Notes: a model not told the origin generated them from the sequence alone. 64,000 nt of DNA from Ophiobolus disseminans (GCA_010093685.1 MU006218.1:717766-781765); one strand, 5' to 3'; counted from the first letter of the stretch, positions 21,897 to 35,434 are shown. Program-made: numbers and translations.

Positions 21897-24800
21897 TTAT
21901 AGCTTCAGTCCCTCGATGAACTTCCGCGCCTCTTCGACACCTTCATCGACCTTGTCCGCATTCGTGCCCTGGCCGATGGCAGTGGGTGCACCAGGCTTGC
22001 CTCCAGCTTTGCCGCCGATGATGGGTGTGACGGCAGAAGCCCATTTGGGTCCGTCGGCGCCGGCGGCTTTATGTTGCTAGTGTATATGTTAGCTTGAATG
22101 TTGCACACTTTTAGGATAGTGCATGACTTACCTCGGCGACGTAGCATCCGTGGACGACCTTGCCCTCCTCCGGACTCGCAGAGAAGAGATACAGTGATCG
22201 ATCCTTGAGCGCGCTCTTCGGGCCAGATATGGTCTTGATCGCCTCGCTAATCGCCTTGTTGACGTTACTTGACCACTCTACCTTCTTGACCAAGAACTTC
22301 TTGCTCTCATCCTTGAAGAAATCTGTCACTTCATCAAGAACACGCTTGTTATCTGCCTTAGTGAAAGCTTTCTGTTCATCCAGGATGCTCTTCTGAACCT
22401 TAGCAAACTGCTCACGAAGCTCAGACTTCTTGATCGCGGATATCGAGAGCTGATTGAGCTCAAATTGTAGCTTCTTGGCCTCGGCTTCCTTCTCTGGGCT
22501 GAACTTCATTTTGCCAAACAAGTCAATGCGTTCTTCGAACTCGTTGCCGATGCGCTGAACGTTGTATGCTTCCTGGCCTGTTACGGCGACGATGCGACGA
22601 ATGCCCTTTGCGATGCCGGACTCTTCAATAATGACGAGCTCCTTGATTTCGCCCGTATTTTTGACGTGTGTGCCACCACAGAACTCGATCGAGAGCTTGC
22701 CCCACTTCTCGTTTTGAGGTTCGGCAAGGAGATCTTCGACGGGAACACCAACAGACACGACACGGACAGGGTCAGGGTATGTCTCACCGAAGACAGCGCG
22801 TACACCTCGAATCTCCTTGGCGGCTGTAAGAGGTACGTCTTTGGCATAGACCTCCGAGTTCTGCTTGATGTAGTCTGTCGAGATGTCCTCAACCTTCTTC
22901 ACTTCAGCGTCTGACAGTCCGGCTTTATGTGAGAAGTCGAAGCGGAGCTTCTCTGGTGCGACGAGGGAGCCTTTCTGATCGACTTCGTTGCCGAGGACTT
23001 CGCGAAGGGCATAGTTGAGGACGTGGGTACCGGTGTGGTTGTTGCGGATGGGATGCCGCCGTAGCTCATCGAACTCTGCAATCACTTCGCTGCCAACCGT
23101 GAGCTCACCGTACTTGAGATAACCTGTGTGTAGGACGTAGCCAGCGTATACTTGTACGTTGTCGACGCTAATCTCGGCTTCCCCATCGACAAGCAGCCTT
23201 CCGGTGTCGTACTCTTGACCACCCTGCTCAGCGTAGAAGTTGGTTTTATCCAACAGCACACCAAACTGCTCTCCCTCTGGTACTTCGCTCGTGCTCTTCA
23301 GGAACTTCTTGTTGTGGTATATCGCCTTGATGGTGGATGTGATGTTCTCGCGGCCGTACTTGGCGGAGTCGTCGGTCTTCGGTACGTCATCCATGCCGTC
23401 GAGCGCGCCCAAGTCATGCACATCGAACTTTACAACGACACCAGCAGCCTTCTTGTCGCCCTTGCTGGCCTCGCGAGCCTTCTCCTGCGCCTCTTCTACC
23501 TCTTTGTCGTTGATGTTTAGGCCATTCTCTTCGGCCATGATCTTCGTCAAGTCGACGGGGAAACCGTACGTGTCATATAACCGCCAGACATCGTCTCCGG
23601 GCAGATCATTCGATCCAGCCTTTTTGGCCTTTGCAGCGTACTTTCCGAAGATAACCTCGCCGCGATCCAACGACTTGGCGAAGGCCTTCTCTTCCTCGTC
23701 CAGGATCTCGATTATGTCCTGTTGTTTCTTCCTGATCTCCGGGAACATGTCGCCCATCTGGTCGACCAGCGTAGGGATGATCTTGGAAAAGAAGTCGCCA
23801 ATTTCCACTTCGAAGTACTTGCGCGCATATCGGGCGCCTCTTCGCAGCACTCGGCGAACGACGTATCCTCGACCGACGTTGTTGGGCACGCCACCATCTG
23901 TAATGGCGAAGCTCATCATCCTGGTGTGATCCGCGACCACTCGATATGCGGTATCGATACCATCTGCATCTTCCTTACCAAATTTGCCATTGTATGGCCG
24001 CGCGCCAGTGATCTCTTGTATCCGCTTGAACAGTGGCGTGAAGACGTCGGTGTCGTAATTTGACATCTTCTTTTGCAGTACTGATACCAATCGCTCAAAT
24101 CCCATGCCCGTATCGATGTGCTTATTCGGTAGTGGGCGTAGTGATCGGTCGGGTTCGCGGTTGTACTGCATGAAGACGTTGTTCCAAATCTCAATGACCT
24201 CGGGGTCGTCTTGGTTCACCAGACTTGAAGCATTCCTGTACTTGCCATCTACTGGCTCCCTCAGATCGTAGTGTACTTCTGAGCAAGGTCCACATGGTCC
24301 TTGGTCGCCCATCTCCCAGAAGTTGTCCTTCATGTCGCCAGGCAGGATATGGTCCTCGGGTACGCCCACGTTCTTCCACAGCTCCTTGGCCTCCAGATCC
24401 GGCTCAAGCTCGTCGGTACCCTCAAAATATGTGACATATAGCCTGTTTGGGTCAATGCCATAGACCTTTGTCATGAGCTCCCAGGTGAAGCCGACGGCCT
24501 CCTTCTTGAAGTAGTCGCCGAAGCTCCAATTGCCCAGCATCTCGAAGAATGTGTGGTGGTAGCTGTCCTTGCCCACATCGTCGAGATCATTGTGCTTCCC
24601 GCCGGCACGAATGCACTTTTGCGAGTTGGCGGCGCGCTTGAGGGTCGCAAAGTCGGATGAGGGATCGATGGTGCCTTGGAAGATGGCCTTGTACTGGTTC
24701 ATGCCCGCATTGGTGAAGAGAAGGGTCGGGTCGGAGAGAGGGACGACCGAGGAGGAGGGTACTGTGCATTGTCAATTGGCATTCCTGGTGTAGTCATTGA

Positions 24801-25114
24801 ACGTGTATTCGAGGGACAGACTCACCGAATACATGGCCGTTCTTCTTGAAGTAGTCCAAGAAAGTCTGGCGCACCTTCTTCGCGCCCCACTCGTGCTGCT
24901 CGTCGACAAGTGACATGTCTGCGGCCTGCGCGTTGCCGTGGAGGGGTACTGAAAGTGGTCCCGTGCGGGTGAATCGCCGAATTGTAGTGGTACAGAAAGA
25001 TGGTGGAAGTCGTGGACGTCGAGGAAAATGGCTGCAGGTCGGGTATTTTCGTAGTCGGCCTCTAGTCCAAGGGTGACTCAGAGGGGCAGCTGGTGTTGCG
25101 CGCGGTAGCAACAT
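21897..25114 (-). CDS. ALA1: Alanyl-tRNA synthetase, probably dual-targeted
   Basis: Three exons: 25114-24826, 24761-22132 and 22076-21897; 1,032 residues from the first in-frame ATG, 966 from the internal ATG at 24916 (MSLVDEQHEWGAKKVRQTF). The catalytic class II core (FTNAGMNQYKAIF, RAANSQKCIRAGGKHNDLDD, HHTFFEMLGNWSFGDYFK, GDQGPCGPCSEVHYD, GRGYVVRRVLRRGARYAR) is complete. The editing domain has the zinc motif HNHTGTH and the downstream CGGTH. The C-Ala domain follows (SASPEEGKVVHG ... GGKPGAP). It charges tRNA-Ala in cytosol and mitochondria. The 66-residue extension has about 11 Arg/Lys and no acidic residue until its last position, as expected for a mitochondrial presequence. Yeast uses one ALA1 gene with alternative starts for both compartments. 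A tRNA-Ala gene also lies in this window (59558-59640). Confidence 0.95.
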
Positions 25115-25362
25115 TCATGAGTCCGAAATGGTGCCCCAAGCAGTGAGCTGCAGTTTGGCGGGGCAGGCGTGAACGGGCGCCCGACGCTACCCTTCTGGAA
25201 GCTTCACGCATGTGCGCCTGGACCATATAACCAAGAGCCTCCCATCCAGCAATACACCACTCGCTTATACCTTCAATGTAGTTTGTGCTTATCGTCAACC
25301 TCAAGAACACTCAAGACAAGCTTCAATCACCGGCGAAACAAGTCACGAGAAAGCTGTGATGG

Positions 25363-26114
25363 ATGGCTTCGGTCGCAGCGCCCGGTAGCATCACCACCAC
25401 TCCCCAGACACAATTGGGTCAACAGCCTGCCCAGGTTCCCCATGGCACCAAGCGGGCAGCCGACGGCTCTCTTGAGCATGAGCAGCGGCTGAGTAAGAGA
25501 TTCGACCTGCTAAATCTAGGTATGCACTTCCACTCCAAGTCATGCCCACTCCCAATGCTGACCACCGCGCAGTAGACAACAACGGCACGCGCCTCTACAT
25601 CCCCGTCCCCGGCTCCACAGACGCCACCCTCCCCCGCCCACCTTCCTCGCCCATCGCAAGCCCCCACCCGCTCGCCTCAGTAATCCCCCTCTCAAAGCGC
25701 CAGCCCAAGTCCCGCCCACCGCGCTCCCAAACCTCCGAGGACATGCAAATCGAAGACACGCCCCACCGCGTCTACATCCACGACCTGGCCGCCGAGCTCT
25801 CCGACATCGAGTCCGACGAAGAGAACCCCATCTTCCTCGCTGACATCGAGAAACACCTGTCCAAGATCCCAAGGCATGTGTTGCAGGGCCCCGAGCCCAA
25901 GGCTACGGAATATAATCAGCTCGTGCTGTATCAGGACCCGAGTAGTTTGAGTGTGCCGGAGGAGAGGGATAGTGTGCGGAAGGCGATTGCGGAGGCGAGG
26001 AGGAGGATAAGGGAGAAGCAGGCCCATGGGGATGTGGGAGTTGGGGGGAGTGGTGGGTCAAATATGTCTCCAGTGGAGGACGATGTGGATGTGGATGCTA
26101 TGGACATTGATTGA
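25363..26114 (+). CDS. Conserved fungal protein of unknown function
   Basis: Two exons: 25363-25519 and 25573-26114, 232 residues. The joined reading is RFDLLNLVDNNGTRLYIPVP. The first ~110 residues are polar and proline-rich. Residues ~125-195 form a conserved-looking block: HRVYIHDLAAELSDIESDEE, NPIFLADIEKHLSKIPRHVL, then VPEERDSVRKAIAEARRRIR, probably helical. The C-terminus is Gly-rich then acidic (EDDVDVDAMDID). I recall similar unnamed proteins in Pezizomycotina but assign no function. The start at ATG 25363 is in frame with the splice; an earlier ATG at 25359 is not. Confidence 0.75.
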
Positions 26115-26270
26115 GAAGTGGCATAGGGAACATACCCATACCACCATATTTGGGGTTCTTGGACTTCTGGATTTCATACGGAAAGTACAAGAATCCCAAA
26201 TATGTAGTATGCCCATCTTCAATATATTACTATATACAACCGCATGATCCAGTCACGCCCCCTCTCTTCT

Positions 26271-27035
26271 CTACCGTCTAAGCCTGTCCACAAACCCCAT
26301 AAGCTTCGCCTTGGCCTGCTGCGGCCGTGGCGGTAACTGCTGCGTCGTCTGTCCCTGCTCCACATCCCCATTCTGCCCACCACCATTACTGCTTCCTCCC
26401 ACAACGCCACTCTGCTGCCCACCCTGCTGCCCACCCTGCTGCCCACCCTGCTGTGGCACCCCATACATCGGCATCTCGAGGCCCCCACCCTGATTCTGGT
26501 TCACTTTCGTCGCACCCGGCGGCGGTGCGTAGTATTGCGGCGGCGCATCGGTGCCGTTGTACATGGGCGGGGGCTCCGCATATGGTCCACCGGGCCGCTG
26601 CTGATACGGCTGTTGTTGGTGTGGGTAGTACGGGTTCTGCTGGTTGTAAAAGGTGAAGTGGTTTTGTGGGACTTGGCCGTGGCGTTTGCGTTCGGAGTAG
26701 GAGATGAGGAACTATTAGTTGGTTAGTGGGTGTTGATGAGAGGGGTGGAAGTTGGAGAGGGAGACGTACGCGGTGGTATGAGAGTAGGGGTAGGCCTTTC
26801 TTGAGCCGCCGCTTTGCGTGGATGTAGCCGCCTACGAACCAGCCTAGGAAGAGTGCGAAGAAGGAGGCGAGGATGACCCATTTGACGATTGTGCCCTTCT
26901 GTTGGAAGTGTAAGCTTGAGTCCTCGGATGATAGCTGGAAGGGGGACGTACGTCTGTGTACCAGAATCCGTCTTCTCCATCGCACTGGACGTCTCCATTT
27001 GAAAAGCGGTAGCAATCTCTCCTTGATAGAACCAT
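26271..27035 (-). CDS. RCR-like single-pass membrane protein with PY-rich tail
   Basis: Three exons: 27035-26952, 26898-26770 and 26711-26271, 217 residues. A short lumenal N-terminus with two Cys (CYRFSNGDVQC, WYTD) is followed by a transmembrane helix (VKWVILASFFALFLGWFVGGY), a basic stop-transfer segment (HAKRRLKKGL), and a long tail rich in Pro, Tyr, Gln and Gly with PPMYNG and PPQYYAPPPG. That layout fits the fungal RCR family (Congo-red resistance, chitin deposition), membrane adaptors whose PY motifs recruit Rsp5-type ubiquitin ligases. A GGQQ repeat in the tail is encoded by a 12-bp minisatellite (26400-26450). Family assignment is by layout, so moderate confidence. Confidence 0.7.
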
Positions 27036-28095
27036 GTTTGCGATATTATATGTTCTCCTCTCTCTAAGATGTAGTGTCCAACCAGTCTATGTTCAGACGG
27101 TCGTAGTAATCTCGACGATGCGGGGAGGTGTCGAGTCGTATTGAAGGCGAAGCTAGGGCGAGACTCGGGTATCTAGTATGCCTATATCTATTCGCAGTAC
27201 GAAGCAGTGTGGCTGTGCCAAATGCCGTCGTTCGGTCGATTGCGTACCCGAACGAGAACTGCGTCGCAGTCCGATGCGCTGCTCGTTTCGAGTGTGTCGA
27301 GACAGACGCGCTGGTTTCAAGATGATGACTGCTTGGACAGGGGGGTGGAGACCAATGAAGATGATTAAAAATAAGATGACAATAGTGATGAACTTGATGA
27401 GAATGTCTGTGAGATGGAAAGACACGAGGAAATAGAGAGCAACTGAAAAGCAATGCGACGCTGACCAAAAAGGAGAACAATGCCAGGTGTGGCTGGAGTG
27501 AGGCTGGGTCCGGACAAGACGGAAGATGTGCCTTGCATGTCGGATCCCGACCACGCGGCTTACGAGCCCGTGCGTGCAGGGCGTGTGGAGCTGCAAAGCT
27601 TAGCTCCGCATGTGGAAGGACGTCACTTCCTCGGCTTTAACACAAGCCAGCCACCAACTACTGTGCGCCACGCGTTGTTTGAAAGCATCGAGTGGTGGGT
27701 GATGTGTCATACGGTTGTTTTTGATGTGTTCTACGTTCGTTTTGAGACGTGTATTTTCCTATAGCACCTTCGTGCGCTTGTCGCGAATGCTCTTCTTCGC
27801 ATGCCATACATACGGAGGCAGCGTCAACTGGCCCTCTATTGAACATTAAATGAGATATCAGAAAGCGTCGTGGTATACTGCGAACGGCTTCTCTTCAGCA
27901 TACAACAAAATGACCTGCGGTAACCGCCCAATGCCCCTAACTGTAAACTTGTTTCGCCATGGCACGCCAAAGCGCATCCCACTCAATGCTGAACATACCC
28001 CATGGCACCGACAACTCCGATCCAAATATGCCCGAGATATGGAAGTCGCAAGAACGGAAGTGAACGGGTACGCACGTGAAAAAAAGAATGAATGT
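27036..28095. other. 1.06-kb intergenic region
   Basis: Between the RCR-like gene and the 3' end of the Snt2-type gene. A minus-strand reading with a hydrophobic start near 27480 lacks an ATG and continues into low-quality sequence. I see no supported gene. Confidence 0.4.
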
Positions 28096-31000
28096 CTAAT
28101 GTAGCAAATTTCGAAGCGAAGGGCTTGCGCTAGCTCCTGTGTTCGCGCGCTCTGTCGGTGCCGAAGTGACAGCCGGGGCATCTCGCATCACCGTGTCACG
28201 AGGGGTTGCGGGTCGGCCTGGCGCAGGGCTGCCGTGATGGACGGTTGTGTATTGGGACATGCCTTGTGGGGGGCCCGTGTACGGGCTCTCCGTTGAGCGC
28301 GAAGAATGATGCCCGTGTGGATGTGTAGGCGAGTACGGCATTGGATGAGGTGAATGCATCCCATTGACAAGCATTGATCCGTTGGTGAGATGTAGCGGGG
28401 GTGGCGGACCGCTGACTGGTGGATATGGTCCGCGAAGAGGTGCTGGAGGCATCTGCGAATGCATCGGTGGCCCAGAGTAAGGCGGATAGCCGTTGGATGG
28501 TGGGTATGGAGCATGGAAGGGCGGGGGATGGCTGACAGGAATGGCATGTTGTGGCGGCGGATGCACGATGCCATTATGCATATGGTGAGGAGGATGCCCG
28601 GGCGCTGGAGGGGGTACGCCGTTGTGCCAAGAAGGTAATGGAGGAGGCTGATTTGGCATGCTAGGTTGCATACTCGGTACGGCCCAAGATCCGGCCATTG
28701 CAGGCGGGGGTGGTGGTACAAATGCCTGTACAGCTGGTGACCGAAGAGGCAGTTGTTGTGCCTCAGGATGGACGGATAGCGACCTCTCCCGCTCCTCTTC
28801 TTCCTCTGCCCCGTTTTGCCTCTTCCAATGGCACTTCTGGCAAAGGTAGGAAACCAATGGAACAGTGGCTGCTTCAATGTCTATCGTGAGAGGCCCTTGG
28901 GGTGCTGCTAGGGCTACAGGTGGTGCATCAGTCATTGTATGGTCAACAGATCCGGCAACTATCTGACCATTCGCAACAACAGGCTTCTGGTCAATCGCAA
29001 CGACGCCGTTGGTTTCTGCCCCATTTGTGGCGACAGGACCATCAACAACCCGAGGCGCAGAGGAAGGGACTGGCGCCGGGCCCTCAGCTTTCCACCATCT
29101 AGGGCTTGCCTCGACTTGGCAACGAACGCACTTTCGTTCAGACTTTGGTGCTGGTTCGCTTGATTCTTCTTTTACAGGGAGTCCAGCATTGGAAGGCCGT
29201 CCTCTGGTAGAAGTCGGCGTCTGGGTGGTGATTGCCGACGCCCGACGATTCGCCTGCGTGGGTGCTTGCTGAGGAACAATACGCGTAGATTGATCGACTA
29301 GGTTAGCCTTGCGTGCGGTACCTGTAAGGGTCAGGTCGGCCTGCTTGAACTCGCGTGCAAACAGTTGCAGGGCGATGGTATCAGTTCCTTCTACTTCTTC
29401 GTTCATCGGATGAGGCAATGATTTGGGCGCGTGTTCCTTGCACCATATGGCGGCGACCATAGAGCCTGTGTCGCCGTTTAGAGTCACAGTAGGCACAGCA
29501 TCCCTCCGAGACGCTTTGACCGGGGTCATGTCAAATCCGAAGACGTAACCACTGCCATGAGCACATCCGACATGGAATGTTGCATGGCAGTGCAAGCAGG
29601 ATGCGCATGCGCCGTCGGTAGTCTTGCACAATTTGCAAACAGCATCGTAGCGCAGCGTTGGCGCTCCAATTCCTTCCACCATATCGAATCGTGTCGCATT
29701 GCTGAATTTGATCTCTGGGTGCCAAAGTGCGCAATACACATGGACCCAGTTGTTGTCAGCCGTACGCTTCAGAGGTTCCCGCGGGGTGAGAGGCCGGCCC
29801 TTGTCTAATTGTCTGAGGCGATAGTCTTCCTTCGCCCTGTCAACCAACTCCTTTTCGAGACGCTCCTTTTCCCTATCTCTATCGGTTTTCTTCTTGTGCG
29901 AGATCTTTGGTTGTTCGTAGAAGTCGAGATTGGTGTCTTGATAGGGACAAAGAACACACTCATATGTCTGATTTGGTTAGCATTTGTGTACAATCTCGAT
30001 CTTCCTATACCTACGTATGAGACGCTTTCCTTCTTGTCGTTCTTGCAAGTGTCACAATACCATTTGTTCACGTGTCGCGGATCGTCAATTCCATAACAAG
30101 ACTTATGAACAGTCAGACGGCAGGCCGCACATTCTAGGCGAGATCCTTCTGTCGAACGACACACGGCACAGGGCAGGATCTTGAGACGAGGTGGAGCCGG
30201 GACCGGTGGGGGAGTAGGAGCTTTGGGCACTGGAGGGGCCTTCTCCTTTTCCTTTTTCTTGTTCGCAATTTCATTGACCGGGGTCGACGTCCCACTATCT
30301 CCATTCGCGATGAGACCGGTTTTCTGTTTCTTTTTGGGAGGTTCAACGAGGGCCTGAGCAGCCGCAGCCGGTGCATCGACGTATTCTGGTGTACCGCTCA
30401 TTGAACTAGGATCGGTCTGGGCGGCATAGACTTCGCGTAAGAGCTCCTCGTCGATCCTCCTCTTCCAGGCCTTGCCACCGCCCTGCGCGACTTTCTTGGC
30501 AATCTCGTCGACATTTTCCCACTTCACAGCATACTTGCGCCAGAGATTCGCGCAACGCAGACAGAGAGCGATGAGGAAGCCGCTCCTGTCTTTAGATCGG
30601 CCGTCAGCTGGAAGCATTTGGCCGGGGGACACACCCGGAGCGCGTCTCCATTGTCGTGAATGCCGATTATTGCAGAACTTGCACTGGAAGTTGCGCTTGC
30701 GTTGTATAGCTTTGTCGTTGTCGAAAGCGGAGTCGTCCTGGTTGTCTGCGACATCGTCAAGAAGGCGAGCCTGAGCATCAGGCTCGACTCTTTTGCTTCG
30801 GCCTTTGCGGTTGCTGTATGCTCCCCAGATTTCTCGACCCTTCGGTGTCTTCTTCCATATATAATAGTATCGCACTGCGTCCCCATAAAACATGTTTTTA
30901 CTTGTGTGTAGGCGCACACTGCGAATCTCGGAGCCGTATTTCGCAACACCTTCGCTCCATTTCTTCTCTTCCTCTTTGCTCAGCTCTGGCTCTTTGAGAT

Positions 31001-33396
31001 CTTTTCGCTTGTCTAGTTTCTTGACTTGCTTTAGTGCTGCTTCAGCGTCGTACTGATGTTTCGTGAAGAGAGCCAAACACTTGTCGAGAAAGTTGGTGTT
31101 GTGAGGCTCGACACCGACGTGTTGCTTTGCCAAGGCTTTTGCTCGTTCCATGTACGCTTTGACCTGGTCTTCAGTAACGGTTGGAGGATTGTCTTCGCCA
31201 CGAGTCGAGTGCACTCCGAGCGGCGGCATCTTGAACATCAGCTCTGCCGAGCATTTCGAATCCTTGTTCGGCAGATCCTCGCCGCGACGCACGTAGCCAG
31301 GTGGCTCGTCCATGACCCACTTAGGGCGTTTCGCCTTTTCTGCTTTGTCTGCTTCTATCGCGGCGACAGTCTCCTTGGAAAGTTTGCCCTCTTTCTTGTT
31401 CCCGGCTGCCTTGACATAGCGTTTCTTGATTTCGGCCGGCTTGACCAGCTCCACCGGACGCCCATGCCAAACATTGACATTCGCTTGGTGTCGGGGACCT
31501 AAGCGCGAGCTAGCGCGAGGGTAGATCGCGCGGTCATCATACTGCAATGCGTCTTCTACACGGGCGTGTATCCCCAGATATCGCATTGGCCACATCTTTG
31601 CCAGGGCTATCTCAGCCTGTGTTCCGGGGTGAACATCGACGTGACCGTCCGGATCAGGAGTTGTGGCGTTGGTGTCACCGCTTGCCTCCTCTTCCTCCTC
31701 GTCAAGCATTTCTTCCTCGTCTCCTTCCTCGCCTACGGCGCCCAAGAGAGGAGTACGTCGTGCTTCTAATTTCTTTTCCTGCGCTCTGCTGCACGGGCCA
31801 CATGCCCACGCAAACCCGCGCGACGGCTTCTTGAGCAGCGGCGGACGAACACAGTTCATGTGATACGTGTTGTGACACACTGCGCATTCAACGGAATCGT
31901 TGCTGTCAGACACATTAGCATAAACAGAGCTGGCTCGTGGTTGTATACTTACGACGCGCAGAAGCCCACGCAGCGCTTGCAGCTTTTCACTGCACTGGTC
32001 AACTCCTTCACCCGGCTCGTCTCGAGACAGATGTATTTCCATCGCTCGTCCAGGGCTTTCTTGACCTTGTCTGGGACATTGATGACCTGCGATGTGGGGA
32101 TGACATCGTACCATCGATGGATGAAGCGATCAAATACTTGGTTGAACCAGAAGCTATCCTTGGTCTTGCGATAGTCGTCCAGGTCGCCAATCTCGCTCCT
32201 GTGCAAAATCTGGCATTTCCCGCGGAGTGAGGTGATGGGACACAGGTCGGAGTGCATTGTGGCGTAGACCAGCCGCGAGTCATTGTTGTAGCGTTGGACA
32301 TCTCGTGGGCGGTAAAACCAATTTACTCTCATGGACTCCACGCGCTGCTTTGGATCGTTGTTGACGTGGATAAATTCCATAACCCGGCAGAGGTAGTAGG
32401 GCTCGCCTGGCGGCTCGCACACGAGGTACACTTGGTCTAGACGCCCAATTAGAATCAGGAACCCAAGCCGCACGACGTGGCTGGCGCAACATAGTGACCT
32501 TCAGCTGCAGGGAAAACAAATCAAAACTTACCGTTAATGGACACAGTCTGGCCATCGTCCGCCTCCATATGACCGTTTTTCAGCATCGCACCAGAGATTT
32601 CGAAGGTCAGCATGTTGGTCTCCCGTGCGCTGTGGGCGGCAACCATGATCTGGTTCCCGCGCTTCGGTCCTGGCTGGCTTGGCGCGGCCGCGGCGTGGTG
32701 AGTGCCATTGGTGCTAGCAGCATTCTTTCGCCGCTTGGAGGTGGTGGGTTGTGCAGTGCTCGGGGTGTTTGTTGCTGTGACTGAGGATGCACCGGAAATA
32801 TTGGCGGCCGCTGGGTTGTTGTCTTTTGGGTTGGGTCCGGAATTACCCCACGACGCATTGCCCTGTGCAGGGCCGGAACCTCTCTTCCCACTCACACCTG
32901 AAGACTGACCATTCTCGGTTGCCGCAGAATCACGCGATGGGGGCTCGGACGTGTTTCCGTTCGTGGAGGCGGCTGTCATCTCGAAATCCATTTCCGTGTC
33001 TTCAGCATAGTTTGGCCGTGACCTGCCGGGACGGTTGCGCGACCGCGTGCCATACGGCGCGGCGCCATTCTCCTCGGAATCTTTTGATGAAGACTGCGCT
33101 AGATTCGGCGAAGCATTGACAGCGTCTTGTACATCAAGCATTGCGTCCAAGGCGGTAGACGCGTCATTTGATGTCTGCGCAGAGCTGCGGATGTCCATGG
33201 AGGTGGTTGCAGGTGTCGAATTACGGGTTGATGATGCCTTGCTGGCTGGTTTTGAAGGTGCAGGCCCATCTGCAGCGTTGGAGGCGGTTGCTGCGTTGCT
33301 CTGCGCGTCTTCTTGGTTGCGCGTCGAGCCTACAGGAGACTGATGTGCAGCGTTGGGAGACGGAGCCTCGCCCTCGCCGTTCTTCGGGTCCATCAT
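28096..33396 (-). CDS. SNT2: Snt2-type BAH/PHD/SANT chromatin protein
   Basis: Four exons: 33396-32532, 32436-31953, 31902-30015 and 29967-28096; 5,109 nt, 1,702 residues. Order: disordered S/T/N-rich N-terminus; BAH domain (~290-440, VYLVCEPPGEPYYLCRVMEF ... RVNWFYRPRDV); PHD finger spanning the second intron (~441-510, ECAVCHNTYHMNC); ELM2-like stretch (~545-610); SANT (~755-800, EEEKKWSEGVAKYGSEI ... RYYYIWKKTPKG); GATA-like Cys4 (~857-905, CKFCNNRHSRQW ... CLRC); PHD plus extended PHD (~1027-1252, CAVCRSTEGSRLECAAC ... VYCALWHPEIKF ... WCKEH); a second Cys4 (CVRCQVEASPRWWK ... CQKC); and a long Pro/His-rich tail. Snt2 works in histone deacetylase/demethylase complexes (yeast Snt2C, fission yeast Lid2 complex) and reads histone H3. 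Nuclear. Confidence 0.92.
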
Positions 33397-35434
33397 GACG
33401 AACTACTTTTGAAGAAAGCAGTTGCGCCTCAGTGGACGAACCAAAGGACGGCGAAACCCCTCGAGGATGCACGCCGGACGTGGCCAGAGTGGGCGTGGAG
33501 AAATGCACTCGCAAGAGGTATATCAGAGTTGCATGGAGGAGGCCGATGGCGCATACACGTCAAATGTTAATGCAGTTTCTCGGAAAAGGCCGATTTGAAG
33601 CGACCGGGCGGTTACTCTGATGCAGGTGATGTCAAATCCAGCAGTGGAAGCTAGACCAGAGGGCGGAAGGTGTCGTGTAAGAGGGACAATGGAGAATGCA
33701 GGAAAGTGGCAGAAGGAACCAAAACGAGGGAGTGGGCGGGATATGATCGTACCTAGGGCATGGGTGGTCATGCCAGGCTTGGCATGCGCCAGCATATTCA
33801 TCGTTCGCTCCCATCAGCGCCTCCTAGAGTCCACCATGCGGCAACGTCCGCATACCAACGCGGCGCAGCTTCTCGCTTGATGAACGACGGGGGCGTTGAT
33901 GATATTTGATTCCCTTGGTCTTACACGAGGCATATGTGATGGATTTTGGTTTTGCGCTAGCACGCTCGTGTTCATCAGTGCCTTTCATCAGCCCTCCTTG
34001 ATAGCATGCAAATGAAGCCGTTGCTTTGCGAACGCCCGCTCCCATCACCGAGGGCAACTGCGATGAAGATTACTCCCTCACCATAATAGAAAGGCTGCCA
34101 CTGTGTTGGGACTCATGGAACAGCGTCGCAGCGAATACTTTTATCTATCACATTCCCCGCCCAAAGCTATCCAGACACTGAGCCGAAATGATACGCCGCA
34201 GATTCGATGGCTTCGCATGTGTTTCCGGAGGATTTGCGCGGCCACGAGAGTTTTGAAGGAGGCGATGTACTCTCAGGATGTCAAGTGGTCTAACTAGATT
34301 TAGCGCACCGGCGGCGCTTGACTTTGGTGGAGCAGGGTTCTGACTTCTAACGACCACTCTCGTCTATCCACCCTCATCATGTCAAGCTGACCATACGCAC
34401 TCGAAAGCAGCGCTGGACTGCATCCTCCGTGTGCGACAATATTAGCGCAGGAAACCACCACCAGGAAAATACCTTGATTGCCCTCCCACAATGTGCTGGT
34501 CTGACACTGACACCCTATCGCGCTTCTATGTTCTGGCCACATCAGCCCAGTCTCAGACGGTCCGATCGATCGTCTTGTCGCCTGGCCTCAAGCCCTTTGG
34601 CTCTGTCCCTGCTCAAAGGCCTACACTGTCGCACTCCTCGTGAAACGGTGTTGCACGCGAACGGGCGCGCGGGATCTGTCCTTTGTAGCCGGCGGAAGCC
34701 AACCAGGGCACACACGTTAACGCTAGCAGATCCGTTGCACTCGTCTCGTCTCCGGCCGGCGCTCGATTGCCCCTCAGAACCAACGCGGATAATAAGCCAT
34801 ATTCTGCTTGCATCTCATTGGCTAAGACCGAGACAGTCTCTTGGCAGGCGACCTCGTCTGCCGAGTTCGCTTCATGATCGCCGGGAGCACATCAGCGACC
34901 GGGGTGGAAACGCCAGGCACGAATATTACATCATTTTTCATCCCATCAGTCATGGACCAAGATTTCTCAAGTAATAGCAAGACGCTTCCTAATTTCGACA
35001 CATTAGGTTTGATGTGTTGTGTGGGCAGTGTTGCTCCTGGGTGTTGTTGTCTTCGGTACTGCTGACGGTTCGAATCGTGGCCTGCCGAATTCTCCGGCGC
35101 ACCATGAACGTTGCTATTGATGCTGCTGTATACTTATATTTATTGCAAAGCCTAGGGATTATCGACACGTTAATGTAGCCACTAGGCCACCACGAAGTCG
35201 GGTCGTTGGAGTTTACAGTTGCCGTCACCGGGCTTCGCATCGCAGCCCTGCAGGGCCACCTAATCACGCGCGGGTTGATGCGCAGAGATCTTTGTGTTGG
35301 CTATCAAATATGGAGACCCAGGCTGCGAACAACGAATCATCACAATCGCGCAGCGCTAGTAACTTTCTTCTAATACATCTTTTGATGCAGGACCAACAGC
35401 AACCCGAATCAGTTCCTACATAAGCAGCCCTCTA
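33397..35434. other. 2.0-kb intergenic region
   Basis: This is upstream of the Snt2-type gene and downstream of the F-box gene. Only short open frames without family resemblance are present (for example 33620-33880 and 34429-34974, the latter without an ATG). It probably includes a long promoter or 5' UTR for the Snt2-type gene. Confidence 0.4.

Noticed and set aside
27064..27480. Minus-strand reading with a signal-peptide-like start
   Set aside because: Begins with TTG rather than ATG, and the rest has no recognisable character.
34429..34974. 181-codon plus-strand reading upstream of the Snt2-type gene
   Set aside because: No ATG at the start and no protein-like features; composition matches the surrounding spacer.
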